Positions 27,346 through 36,064 of a DNA stretch of 56,128 nucleotides are shown here, piece by piece. The DNA is taken from NCBI GenBank assembly GCA_937950605.1, contig CALFDA010000020.1, positions 1 to 56,128 of the forward strand, given 5' to 3'. The notes below the pieces were generated by a model. The model did not search any database, had not been told where the DNA came from, and saw only the letters and a list, made by a program, of their open reading frames with translations. Position numbers and translations under genes: made by a program. The first letter of the stretch is position 1. Each line of letters opens with the position of its first letter. This DNA is from an uncultured PS1 clade bacterium (GTDB lineage Bacteria > Pseudomonadota > Gammaproteobacteria > PS1 > Pseudothioglobaceae).

Positions 27346-28269
27346 TTAAAACGCACTAATGCTTGCAATACCTTGCGCCCCTAGCTTGAGTGTTTTATCT
27401 AAATCTTGAATACTCATACCGCCTAAAAAATAAACAGGAATATCAATTTTATTAGCGATTTCAGCAGCATTATCCCAACCTAATGGCTTGGCATCAGGAT
27501 GTGTTTGCGTGACTTTTACAGGGGCAATTACAATAAAATTCGCACCTATTTCTTGTGCTTTGAGAGCCTCATCTAAATTGTGTGTAGAGGCACCTAACAA
27601 TTTATCATCAGCACAAGGTCTTGCATTAACAGCAAATAACTCTCTGCTAGTAAGATGCCAACCATTAACATCGGTTTTATTAAAATCTTTATTAGGGGTG
27701 TTAAGTAACAATGTTGCGTTATATTGCTGACATTTTTCTTTAACTTCGTCAATAATTATATTATGTAATGGTATTTTGCTTCTAAGTTGAACAAGTTTTA
27801 TGCCTTGAATCAATTTTTGCTCAAGTACTTTTATCCACTCATCACTTTGGTGATTAACAGCAGGAGTTATCCAATACTTGTTAGGCAATGTTATTGAATC
27901 TAGAAAAGTTTTCATAGTTGGCAATAGCTTATAGTTACCTAGATTTTTGATTTTAACCCAAGCAATGGCTTGACCTTCCATGCCTTTGGGTTTTTTTTGA
28001 TATTGATTGATATTGTAAATACTAAGTGTAATAATGCTATTTTGGTATTGATGTGTTATCGTCCGATGTACGCTAAAGTGCTTAATTTTTATGCCAAGCT
28101 CTTCATTAAGTTCTCTAGCAAGAGTTTGCTCTAGGGATTCTCCAGCTTCTCGTTTGCCACCTGGCAATTCCCAAAAGCCTGCCATAAATTGCGAATGTTG
28201 GCGTTTTGTTATTAATATTTCTTGGTTTTTATTACGCAAAACACCAACAACTGCTTCGATATTTTGCAT
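27346..28269 (-). CDS. Nudix (MutT-like) hydrolase fused to ThiE/TenI-like domain
   Basis: Two-domain 307-aa protein. Residues 1-130 are a Nudix hydrolase with the box GGKREAGESLEQTLARELNEELGI (about residues 36-59), matching the MutT type that clears oxidised nucleotides such as 8-oxo-dGTP. Residues 135-307 are a TIM-barrel domain related to thiamine phosphate synthase and TenI (VQLRSK near residue 160, GASTHNLDEAL near residue 225, FIVIAPVKVTQTHP, and GGMS near residue 285). The HLGQxD segment of true ThiE is replaced by HLTS, so the second domain may not make thiamine phosphate. Similar fusions are common in gammaproteobacteria. It is divergent from gshA. Confidence 0.88.
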   Translation of the reverse strand: MQNIEAVVGVLRNKNQEILITKRQHSQFMAGFWELPGGKREAGESLEQTLARELNEELGIKIKHFSVHRTITHQYQNSIITLSIYNINQYQKKPKGMEGQAIAWVKIKNLGNYKLLPTMKTFLDSITLPNKYWITPAVNHQSDEWIKVLEQKLIQGIKLVQLRSKIPLHNIIIDEVKEKCQQYNATLLLNTPNKDFNKTDVNGWHLTSRELFAVNARPCADDKLLGASTHNLDEALKAQEIGANFIVIAPVKVTQTHPDAKPLGWDNAAEIANKIDIPVYFLGGMSIQDLDKTLKLGAQGIASISAF

Positions 28270-28316
28270 TTTTACAGTGAGTGGTAAAATGATTCCATTT
28301 TAGTCGGATAATATTT

Positions 28317-29870
28317 TTGAATTTAATAGAAAAAATTCAGCAATTAATGCCCCATAAATACCTTTTAAAAGGCAATTTAATGGGTTTGGAAAAAGAAGGG
28401 TTGCGTGTGTCTAAGCATGGTGATATTTCTCAAACGCCACACCCAAAATCGTTAGGTTGCGCGCTCACACATCCGCATATTACCACAGATTTTTCTGAAT
28501 CGCTTATTGAACTAGTTACCCCGCCACTACATCGTGCCGATGAAATGTTGGCGTTTTTATCCAGAACTCAGCAATATTTGTATCATCGTTTGCCAAAAGA
28601 TCAAAATTTTTGGTCGGCAAGTATGCCTTGTGTCATTCGTGGGGAAACCTATATCCCCATTGCACAATATGGCAGTAGCAACCAAGGCATGATGAAAACC
28701 ATTTATCGTCGCGGACTTGCTAATCGTTATGGTAGTGTGATGCAAACGATTGCGGGAATTCATTTTAATTATTCTTTTGCTCAAGATTTTATTAAGATCT
28801 ATCATTCACTAAAAGCAACAAACGAAACATTTAAAGAATTTAATAATCAAAGTTATATGGCACTAACACGTAATGTGGTGCGTTATGGTTGGTTGCTGAC
28901 TTATTTGTTTGGTGCTTCAAACACAGTTTGTAAATCTTTTTTAAAAGGCTATCACCAACATTCACTAATTAAGTTTAATGATTCCACTTTATATGAACCT
29001 TATGCCACATCGCTACGCATGGGTGATATTGGTTATCAGAATTTGCGTGAAGATGAGGCTGGAGTGAAGGCTAATTATAATTCTTTAGAACACTATATTC
29101 ACAGCCTAAACGCTGGCATGCAAACACCATGTAATGCATATAGTAAGATTGGACTTAAAAAACAAGGACAGTATCAGCAGTTAAGCACCAATATATTGCA
29201 AATTGAAAATGAATATTATGCCGCTGTTCGTCCTAAACCAGTTATTTCAAACAACAAACCTTTGGAATCTTTACGTGAGAATGGCATTGCCTATATCGAA
29301 TTACGTTCATTAGATATTAATCCCAGTTTGCCACTAGGTATTGATAAAACACAGGTATTGTTTTTGGAGGCGTTTTTATTGTTTTGTCTGTTAGAAAATT
29401 CGCCAGTTATTTCTAGTCGTGAACAAGTGGAATGTGATACTAATGATCATCTAGTTGCACACAAAGGATTAAAACCTAATTTGATGTTGACACGACAAGG
29501 AAAAAGCATGTTATTGCAAGATTTAGGGGCAGAATTAATACATAAAATTTATTGTTGTGCAGAGTTATTAGGGGCAGATTATCAAATTGCTGTTGATACC
29601 ATAGGTAAGCGTATTAAGTGTAGCGAATGCACACCTTCTGCGACAAGTCTAAACCAAATGAGGCAACATAAGCAAGGTTTTTTTGACTACATTAATCACT
29701 GGGCAAAACAACATCAAAAAACCTTTTTGACAAAAGAAATTGATTTGCCGCACTTCGAATACCTAGACCAACAAGCCGAAAAATCTTGTCAACAACAACT
29801 TGAGATAGAACAAGCAGATAAATTGTCTTTTGAGCAATACTTGAGCAATTATTTTTTAGAAAAGTTATGA
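28317..29870 (+). CDS. gshA: Glutamate-cysteine ligase (type 1)
   Basis: First enzyme of glutathione synthesis, joining glutamate and cysteine with ATP. The 517-aa protein matches the E. coli-type family: GLEKEGLRV near residue 23, LTHPHITTDFSESLIELVTPP near residue 50, GIHFNYSF near residue 146, and the YIELRSLDINP segment near residue 330. The start used is TTG at 28317. An ATG at 28347 would give a 507-aa protein, but the longer form aligns better with the expected N-terminal helix. Only 47 bp separate it from the divergent Nudix gene. The last 4 bp overlap mnmE (ATGA). Confidence 0.93.
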   Translation: MNLIEKIQQLMPHKYLLKGNLMGLEKEGLRVSKHGDISQTPHPKSLGCALTHPHITTDFSESLIELVTPPLHRADEMLAFLSRTQQYLYHRLPKDQNFWSASMPCVIRGETYIPIAQYGSSNQGMMKTIYRRGLANRYGSVMQTIAGIHFNYSFAQDFIKIYHSLKATNETFKEFNNQSYMALTRNVVRYGWLLTYLFGASNTVCKSFLKGYHQHSLIKFNDSTLYEPYATSLRMGDIGYQNLREDEAGVKANYNSLEHYIHSLNAGMQTPCNAYSKIGLKKQGQYQQLSTNILQIENEYYAAVRPKPVISNNKPLESLRENGIAYIELRSLDINPSLPLGIDKTQVLFLEAFLLFCLLENSPVISSREQVECDTNDHLVAHKGLKPNLMLTRQGKSMLLQDLGAELIHKIYCCAELLGADYQIAVDTIGKRIKCSECTPSATSLNQMRQHKQGFFDYINHWAKQHQKTFLTKEIDLPHFEYLDQQAEKSCQQQLEIEQADKLSFEQYLSNYFLEKL

Positions 29871-31207
29871 GCGATGCAACAACAATTTGTGCTTTAGCAA
29901 GTGCTATGGGGCGTGGAAGCATTGGTGTTGTGCGTGTGTCAGGCGTACTTGCAAGTACCATTGCTAAAAAAATGTTAGGCAAAATACCCAAGCCACGTTA
30001 TGCACATTATGGCTCATTTTTTAATCAACATGGCGATGAAATTGATAAAGGAGTGGCGTTGTTTTTTCTAGCACCACATTCGTTTACTGGAGAAGATGTT
30101 TTAGAATTACAAGGACATGGTGGAGTCTTGGTAATGCAATCGTTGTTAGAAACCACACTATCATTAGGCGCGCAGGCGGCTGAACCAGGCGAATTTTCTA
30201 AGCGTGCTTTTCTTAATGGAAAAATGGATTTAATACAAGCCGAAGCTGTTGCAGATATTATTGATGCTAGTTCTAAGCAATCAATGCGCTTGGCATTACG
30301 CTCTTTGTCTGGTGATTTTTCTCAGCAAGTGCGCAATTTAACACACTCGTTGATTAATCTTAGGGTATTTGTTGAGGCAACTATCGATTTTGTAGATGAG
30401 GAAATTGATTTTTTGACATCTGGAGAAGTACAACAAAAACTTGAAAAAATTCAACTTGATATGCAAAACATTTTAGATTCTGCAAAACAAGGGGCAATTT
30501 TAAGAGAGGGCTTAAATGTTGTTATCGCGGGCAAGCCGAATGCAGGAAAATCTTCTTTATTGAATGCACTGACAAAGCAATCTAGTGCTATTGTAACTGA
30601 TATTGCGGGCACCACTCGCGATATATTAAAAGAAACCATACGCATTAATGGTATACCGCTTAATATTATTGACACGGCAGGGTTACGCGCAAGTAATAAC
30701 AAAATAGAGCAGGAAGGCATAAAAAGAGCGCAGGACGAGATTGAAAATGCTGATGTTATGCTATTGGTGTTTGATGCGCAGGATAGATACCCAGATTTAT
30801 CCATTTTGCCAAAAAGTATTAACGATAGAGCAATTTTGTTGATTAAAAATAAAGTTGACTTAACTAAAGAACCTATTGGCATAGAACAATCAAAAGATAA
30901 GATGCAGTTATCGATTTGCGCCATAAATTCACAGGGTATTGATTTGTTAAAACAAGAACTTGCAAAAATCGCAGGTTTAAGTGATGTAGGGGAAAGTGTT
31001 TTGTTAGCGCGTAAGCGCCATATTCAAGCAATAGAATCTGCACTTGTGCATATAAATAGTGCCTTAACACAACTTGACGATAATGCTAGTGAATTACTTG
31101 CACAAGATTTACGCTACAGCGCACAAGAATTAGGTAGCATTACTGGTGAATTTTCGTCAGATGATTTGCTGGGTGAAATTTTTTCTTCTTTTTGTATTGG
31201 CAAATAA
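29867..31207 (+). CDS. mnmE: tRNA modification GTPase
   Basis: Partner of MnmG in forming cmnm5U34 in tRNA. The 446-aa product has the N-terminal folate-binding domain (ALASAMGRGSIGVVRVSG, and GEFSKRAFLNGKMDL near residue 107). An embedded GTPase domain carries the P-loop GKPNAGKSSLLNAL near residue 222, the G2/G3 motifs AGTTRD and DTAG, and NKVDL. It ends in the conserved FCIGK terminus. The gshA stop overlaps its ATG. Confidence 0.96.
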   Translation: MSDATTICALASAMGRGSIGVVRVSGVLASTIAKKMLGKIPKPRYAHYGSFFNQHGDEIDKGVALFFLAPHSFTGEDVLELQGHGGVLVMQSLLETTLSLGAQAAEPGEFSKRAFLNGKMDLIQAEAVADIIDASSKQSMRLALRSLSGDFSQQVRNLTHSLINLRVFVEATIDFVDEEIDFLTSGEVQQKLEKIQLDMQNILDSAKQGAILREGLNVVIAGKPNAGKSSLLNALTKQSSAIVTDIAGTTRDILKETIRINGIPLNIIDTAGLRASNNKIEQEGIKRAQDEIENADVMLLVFDAQDRYPDLSILPKSINDRAILLIKNKVDLTKEPIGIEQSKDKMQLSICAINSQGIDLLKQELAKIAGLSDVGESVLLARKRHIQAIESALVHINSALTQLDDNASELLAQDLRYSAQELGSITGEFSSDDLLGEIFSSFCIGK

Positions 31208-31209
31208 GC

Positions 31210-31232
31210 AAAGCAAGGTGTTCGTTGCTTTT
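31210..31232 (+). terminator. Weak hairpin after mnmE
   Basis: Seven-bp stem aaagcaa / ttgcttt with an 8-nt loop and only four Ts at its end, placed in the 41 bp between mnmE and the histidine kinase. It could be a weak terminator or attenuator. Read-through into the kinase gene seems likely because no separate promoter is evident. Confidence 0.3.
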
Positions 31233-31248
31233 GTATAAAAGTTATTAA

Positions 31249-32739
31249 ATGGGTATTAAAGCAAAATTTTATCTTTATTTATTGACAACCATCAGTTTAT
31301 CTCCATTATTATGGCACGTAGCGCTTTCAGCTTATCAGTCGCCTAATATGCTTGACATTGTATTTGCCTTGTCCATATTATCACTATATTTAGGCTTGTA
31401 TTTATCCATTCGCAAAGATTTTTTATCTCCGTTTACAGACCTACAACAGTGGGTGAGTGATTACAACATCGATCAAAGTGCACGTCTTAACGATGAACAA
31501 AAAACTATTTTTCAACCTGTTGCCGCAGCAATTAATCATCTAATCGATGAAAATCAATATCTATATGATGATATGGAAGATATTTTGCAAAAGCAAGTCC
31601 AGCGTTTAAGCAAAAAATCGGCTTCACTAGAAACGCTTTATAGCGTTTCATCTAAACTTAACTCAATACATTCTACAACAGAATTATTTGAGTATTTTTT
31701 AGATGTATTTATGCAAATGACGCTCGCATCTTCGGGTGTAGCACGTCATTTGGTAAATGATATAGAGTTATACCTTGTCGCACAACAAGGTGTTATTGAT
31801 AATCAGGGACAACAAATCAAGGTCCTAAGTAACGATTGTTTTTGTGGCAAAGTAGCAATGGCACAAGACAGTTATGTGCAATTTAGTGTGCATACTTGTG
31901 GGCGATGTGTGGGCAAAAAATCCAAAACCAAGGCAAATGTTGGCACAATTTTTATACCTTTAAAATACCATGGGAAAACCTTGGGCGTGTTTAATTTATT
32001 TTTTGATTCCGAGCCTTCGTTGGCTTTTGACGAGCGTGCTTTGCTTGAATCGATTGCCGACAATATTGCTATTGCACTTGATAAAGCAAGACTTGACGAA
32101 GAAACCAAGCGCTTGGAACTTTCGCAAGAGCGTTTGTTTTTATCGCAAGAAATTCATGACTCTTTGGCACAAACTATTTATAGCTTAAAGTTGCAATCGA
32201 CAGTATTGAGCGACATGTTAAAACAAAACAATAGACAAGCAGCTAGTGAAAAGGTTCGCAGTCTACAATCAAATATTAACCAAGCTAATCAAGAACTTAG
32301 GGAATTAATGTGTAATTTTCGCGTGCCTTTAGACCCAAGAGGAATTGTAGTATCGCTTAAAAATTTGGTTAATAATTTTAAGAAGGAAGAAGGCATTGCC
32401 ACTTATTTACACATAGAGGGCAAGTTTGATCTCGCCCCAGAAACAGAAATGCAAATTATGCGTATAACTCAAGAAGCCTTGTCTAATATTCGCAAACATG
32501 CCAAGGCGCGCAATGTGCGAATTTTATTTTCTGCCGAGCCAAAATGTCAACTGCTTATTGAAGATGATGGAATTGGTTTTAAACAAGATACGCTTGATGC
32601 TGAAACAATGGGCAATAATATTGGTATGAATATTATGAAAGAGCGTGTAAACAGAATTGGTGCTAGCATTAGTATTGAATCTGAAGTTGATGAGGGTACG
32701 CGAGTTATGGTTACCTTTCGCGATGAAAGTGGAGGTTAA
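31249..32739 (+). CDS. NarX/LiaS-type sensor histidine kinase, orphan
   Basis: Two-component sensor kinase of 496 aa. Two hydrophobic helices (about residues 8-26 and 34-53) are separated by only a short loop, so there is no periplasmic nitrate-sensing domain. A helical linker (about 65-125) leads to a GAF-like domain (about 130-285), a HisKA_3 dimerisation region with the phospho-accepting histidine in SQEIHDSLAQ near residue 302, and an ATPase domain (NIRKHAKA near 408, DDGIGF near 440). The GAF-like domain has CFC near residue 193 and CGRC near residue 213, a possible metal or redox site. No response regulator gene is adjacent. The substrate signal is unknown. Confidence 0.83.
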   Translation: MGIKAKFYLYLLTTISLSPLLWHVALSAYQSPNMLDIVFALSILSLYLGLYLSIRKDFLSPFTDLQQWVSDYNIDQSARLNDEQKTIFQPVAAAINHLIDENQYLYDDMEDILQKQVQRLSKKSASLETLYSVSSKLNSIHSTTELFEYFLDVFMQMTLASSGVARHLVNDIELYLVAQQGVIDNQGQQIKVLSNDCFCGKVAMAQDSYVQFSVHTCGRCVGKKSKTKANVGTIFIPLKYHGKTLGVFNLFFDSEPSLAFDERALLESIADNIAIALDKARLDEETKRLELSQERLFLSQEIHDSLAQTIYSLKLQSTVLSDMLKQNNRQAASEKVRSLQSNINQANQELRELMCNFRVPLDPRGIVVSLKNLVNNFKKEEGIATYLHIEGKFDLAPETEMQIMRITQEALSNIRKHAKARNVRILFSAEPKCQLLIEDDGIGFKQDTLDAETMGNNIGMNIMKERVNRIGASISIESEVDEGTRVMVTFRDESGG

Positions 32740-32871
32740 GTAATTTGCAACTGCTTAAAATGCTATTTGTAATACGACTGCTCTCATATTGCAAAAATAC
32801 ACTCTCAAATAGTTTATAAGTTTTTTAAAAATTAAAGCCCCTAAAGTATCCGCTGATTATTAAAAACAGCA

Positions 32872-33858
32872 CTATTTAAGCCAAATGGCTGCTTGTTTTG
32901 CATAATAACTTAGTATCGCATCAGCACCAGCACGCTTAAAACTCATTAAAGTTTCTAGTACAACTTTTTCTTCATCAATCCAATTATTTTGTGTGGCAGC
33001 TTTAAGCATGGCGTACTCACCACTAACATGATAGGCAAAAGTCGGCATGCCAAAGGTTTGTTTCACCTGATAGACTATATCAAGGTAGGGCAAACCAGGC
33101 TTAATCATAATCATATCGGCACCTTCATCAATATCAAGTGCAACTTCACGAATGGCTTCATTGCTATTGGCTGGGTCCATTTGGTAAGTTTCTTTGCTAG
33201 ATTTGCCTAGATTTTTAGCAGAACCAACTGCATCACGAAAAGGAGCGTAATAATTTGATGCATATTTAGCAGAATAAGCAAGAATATTGGTGTGAATCAA
33301 TCCATTTTCTTCTAATGCTTGGCGAATAGCTCCAATACGTCCATCCATCATATCGCTTGGGGCGACAATATCAGCACCAGCTCTAGCGTGTGATAGGGCT
33401 TGTTTGACAAGCACCGCAACCGTCTCATCATTAATTACATAGCCATTATCATCAATCAAGCCATCTTGACCATGGATAGTGAATGGGTCAAGTGCTACAT
33501 CGGTAATAACCGCTAACTCGGGATGTTGTTTTTTTAATGCACGCACAGCACGTTGCGCTAAGCCTTGTGCATTAAAAGCTTCTTTGGCATCTAGGGATTT
33601 TTTATCTTCTGGAACAACAGGGAAAAGTGCTACGGCACGAATGCCTAACGTCACTAATTTTGTTGCCTCAATTAGTAATTCATCAATGCTTAAGCGTTCA
33701 ACATCAGGCATAGAATTAATGCTTTGACGTTGTTTTTTGCCTTCTATAATAAAAATTGGCAAAATTAAATCATCGGCTATTAGAGTATTTTCACGCATGA
33801 GCGCACGGGTATGCGCGTGTTTTCTCATACGACGTGGTCTTTGGGTTAAAATTGCCAT
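32872..33858 (-). CDS. hemB: Delta-aminolevulinic acid dehydratase (porphobilinogen synthase)
   Basis: Condenses two 5-aminolevulinate molecules to porphobilinogen in haem synthesis. The 328-aa product carries RPRRMRKH at the N-terminus, the catalytic lysine regions in SAKYASNYYAPFRDAVGSA near residue 195 and MIMIKPGLPYLD near residue 248, and DVALDPFTIHGQDGL near residue 120. That loop reads D-A-L-D-P-F, as in forms lacking the cysteine zinc site. It converges with the histidine kinase gene and diverges from thiC with 43 bp between starts. Confidence 0.95.
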   Translation of the reverse strand: MAILTQRPRRMRKHAHTRALMRENTLIADDLILPIFIIEGKKQRQSINSMPDVERLSIDELLIEATKLVTLGIRAVALFPVVPEDKKSLDAKEAFNAQGLAQRAVRALKKQHPELAVITDVALDPFTIHGQDGLIDDNGYVINDETVAVLVKQALSHARAGADIVAPSDMMDGRIGAIRQALEENGLIHTNILAYSAKYASNYYAPFRDAVGSAKNLGKSSKETYQMDPANSNEAIREVALDIDEGADMIMIKPGLPYLDIVYQVKQTFGMPTFAYHVSGEYAMLKAATQNNWIDEEKVVLETLMSFKRAGADAILSYYAKQAAIWLK

Positions 33859-33892
33859 ATTGCTAAATTATTTTCTAACTACTTAGGCGAAT

Positions 33893-34088
33893 TATACAAC
33901 AATGAGTGAAACCCTAAAAAAGATGTCTAGTGTTAATGAATCTTTCATCAAGCCATTGCCTAATTCAAGAAAAATTTATGTTGAAGGCTCATGTGCTGAT
34001 ATTCGGGTACCGATGCGAGAAATTACATTAACAGACACAATTGGCAAATTGGCTGAAAAGAACGACCCAGTTCATGTGTATGATACAT
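33893..34088 (+). repeat. Left arm of thiC-flanking inverted repeat
   Basis: The 196 bp from 9 bp before the thiC ATG into codon 63 recur in inverted orientation at 35773-35970, just past the thiC stop. The arms differ by three substitutions and one 2-bp insertion in the right arm. The interval between them is 1684 bp and contains the rest of thiC. Confidence 0.95.
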
Positions 34089-35764
34089 CGGGGGTTTATA
34101 CTGATCCAAAAGTCAAAATTGATTTGCACAAGGGTTTGGATAATGTGCGCTTAAATTGGATTAAAGATAGAAATGATACGGAATTATTGCAAGGTTTAAG
34201 TTCGAGTTTTTCTAACGAACGCCGTGATAATCCAGAATTAGAGACGTTACGTTTTGCACATCTACAGACACCAAGACGGGCAAAAAAAGGTAAAAACGTT
34301 ACACAAATGCATTATGCGCGCCAAGGCATCATCACACCTGAAATGGAGTATGTTGCAATTCGCGAAAACTGCAAGTGGCAGGATTATAAAGACAAAATTG
34401 GACAACAGAAAGGGCATTCGTTTGGTGCTAATATCCCCAGTGAAATTACGCCTGAATTTGTACGCGATGAAGTGGCACGTGGGCGCGCGGTAATTCCTGT
34501 TAATATCAACCATAGCGAAAGCGAACCTATGATTATCGGACGCAATTTTATGGTTAAGATTAACGGCAATATTGGTAATTCTGCATTAGGTTCAAGCATT
34601 GATGAAGAAGTAAACAAAATGTTGTTAGGTATTCGCTGGGGTGCAGATACTATTATGGATTTATCGACAGGGAAAAACATTCATGAAACGCGCGAATGGA
34701 TTATCCGCAACTCACCAGTGCCTATTGGCACAGTACCTATTTATCAAGCATTAGAAAAAGTAGGGGGAATTGCCGAAGACCTTAATTGGGAGGTATTTCG
34801 TGATACTTTGATTGAGCAAGCAGAACAGGGGGTGGACTACTTTACTATTCACGCGGGTGTGCGTCTTGAATATGTGCCACTTACGATTAACAGAGTGACC
34901 GGTATTGTTTCTAGAGGCGGCTCAATTATGGCGAAATGGTGTTTGGCACATCATCAAGAAAGTTTTATTTATACCCATTTTGAAGAAATTTGCGAAATTA
35001 TGAAAGCCTATGATATTACTTTTTCATTAGGTGACGGTTTGCGTCCAGGCTCTGTTGCAGATGCCAATGATGCCGCGCAATTCAGTGAATTAGAAACATT
35101 AGGAGAACTCACTCAAATTGCTTGGAAGCATGACGTGCAAACATTTATTGAAGGTCCAGGTCATGTGCCTATGCAAATGATTAAAGAAAATATGGACAAG
35201 CAACTTAGAGAATGTGGTGAAGCACCTTTTTATACCTTAGGTCCGCTGACCACCGATATTGCTCCAGGTTATGATCATATTACTTCTGCGATTGGCGCGG
35301 CACAAATTGGTTGGTATGGTTGCGCGATGCTGTGTTATGTAACACCAAAAGAGCACTTAGGCTTGCCCAATCAAGATGATGTCAAACGCGGTATTATTGC
35401 TTACAAAATTGCTGCACATGCTGCTGATCTTGCCAAGGGGCATCCTGGTGCACAAATTCGCGATAACGCTTTATCGAAAGCACGATTTGAATTCCGTTGG
35501 GAAGATCAATTTAACTTAGGACTAGACCCCGATACAGCACGTGCATACCACGACGAAACACTGCCTAAGCAAGCGGCAAAAACTTCGCATTTTTGTTCTA
35601 TGTGTGGACCAAAATTTTGCTCGATGAAAATCACCCAAGAAATTAAAAATATTGATGATAAAACCATTGCTAAAATTAACGCAATCCAAGCAGAAATGCA
35701 ACAAAAATCAGCTGAGTTTTTGGCTAATGATAGTAAAATTTATATGCAAGATAAATCTAGTTAA
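33902..35764 (+). CDS. thiC: Phosphomethylpyrimidine synthase
   Basis: Radical-SAM enzyme that rearranges aminoimidazole ribotide to the thiamine pyrimidine (HMP-P). The 620-aa product has PLPNSRKIYVEGS near residue 19, VYDTSGVYTDP near residue 60, the central substrate-binding repeats (AGVRLEYVPLTINR, SLGDGLRPGS, EGPGHVPMQMIKENM), and the C-terminal 4Fe-4S motif CSMCGPKFC near residue 563. The 43-bp upstream spacer is too short for a TPP riboswitch. Residue Cys31 (EGSCADIRVP) replaces the arginine that I recall as usual there, whereas the inverted 5' fragment downstream encodes arginine. Confidence 0.96.
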   Translation: MSETLKKMSSVNESFIKPLPNSRKIYVEGSCADIRVPMREITLTDTIGKLAEKNDPVHVYDTSGVYTDPKVKIDLHKGLDNVRLNWIKDRNDTELLQGLSSSFSNERRDNPELETLRFAHLQTPRRAKKGKNVTQMHYARQGIITPEMEYVAIRENCKWQDYKDKIGQQKGHSFGANIPSEITPEFVRDEVARGRAVIPVNINHSESEPMIIGRNFMVKINGNIGNSALGSSIDEEVNKMLLGIRWGADTIMDLSTGKNIHETREWIIRNSPVPIGTVPIYQALEKVGGIAEDLNWEVFRDTLIEQAEQGVDYFTIHAGVRLEYVPLTINRVTGIVSRGGSIMAKWCLAHHQESFIYTHFEEICEIMKAYDITFSLGDGLRPGSVADANDAAQFSELETLGELTQIAWKHDVQTFIEGPGHVPMQMIKENMDKQLRECGEAPFYTLGPLTTDIAPGYDHITSAIGAAQIGWYGCAMLCYVTPKEHLGLPNQDDVKRGIIAYKIAAHAADLAKGHPGAQIRDNALSKARFEFRWEDQFNLGLDPDTARAYHDETLPKQAAKTSHFCSMCGPKFCSMKITQEIKNIDDKTIAKINAIQAEMQQKSAEFLANDSKIYMQDKSS

Positions 35765-35772
35765 CTTTTCAA

Positions 35773-35970
35773 ATGTATCATACACATGAACTGGGTCGTT
35801 CTTTTCAGCCAATTTGCCGATTGTGTCTGTTAATGTAATTTCTCGCATCGCGGTACCCGAATATCAGCACGTGAGCCTTCAACATAAATTTTTCTTGAAT
35901 GAGGCAATGGCTTGATGAAAGATTCATTAACACTAGACATCTTTTTTAGGGTTTCACTCATTGTTGTATA
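35773..35970 (-). pseudogene. Inverted, frameshifted copy of the thiC 5' end
   Basis: A 198-bp segment starting 8 bp after the thiC stop is the reverse complement of 33893-34088, including 9 bp upstream of the ATG. Differences: codon Asn22 reads His, codon Cys31 reads Arg, one synonymous T to C, and a CG insertion after codon 37 that shifts the frame and ends it at codon 43. It is therefore a non-functional gene fragment acting as the right arm of an inverted repeat. About 98% identity implies either a recent duplication or ongoing gene conversion. Confidence 0.93.
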
Positions 35971-36064
35971 TTGTTACTTTCAAAACACAGCATTTACTAA
36001 CCCATTCAACTGCAAATAATCCAATAAGACATTGTTTTAACAGTTCGGTTAGAGATTACTTTAT

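Noticed and set aside
33859..33901. TPP riboswitch upstream of thiC
   Set aside because: The hemB-thiC spacer is only 43 bp and holds no THI-box-like sequence, so there is no room for the element.
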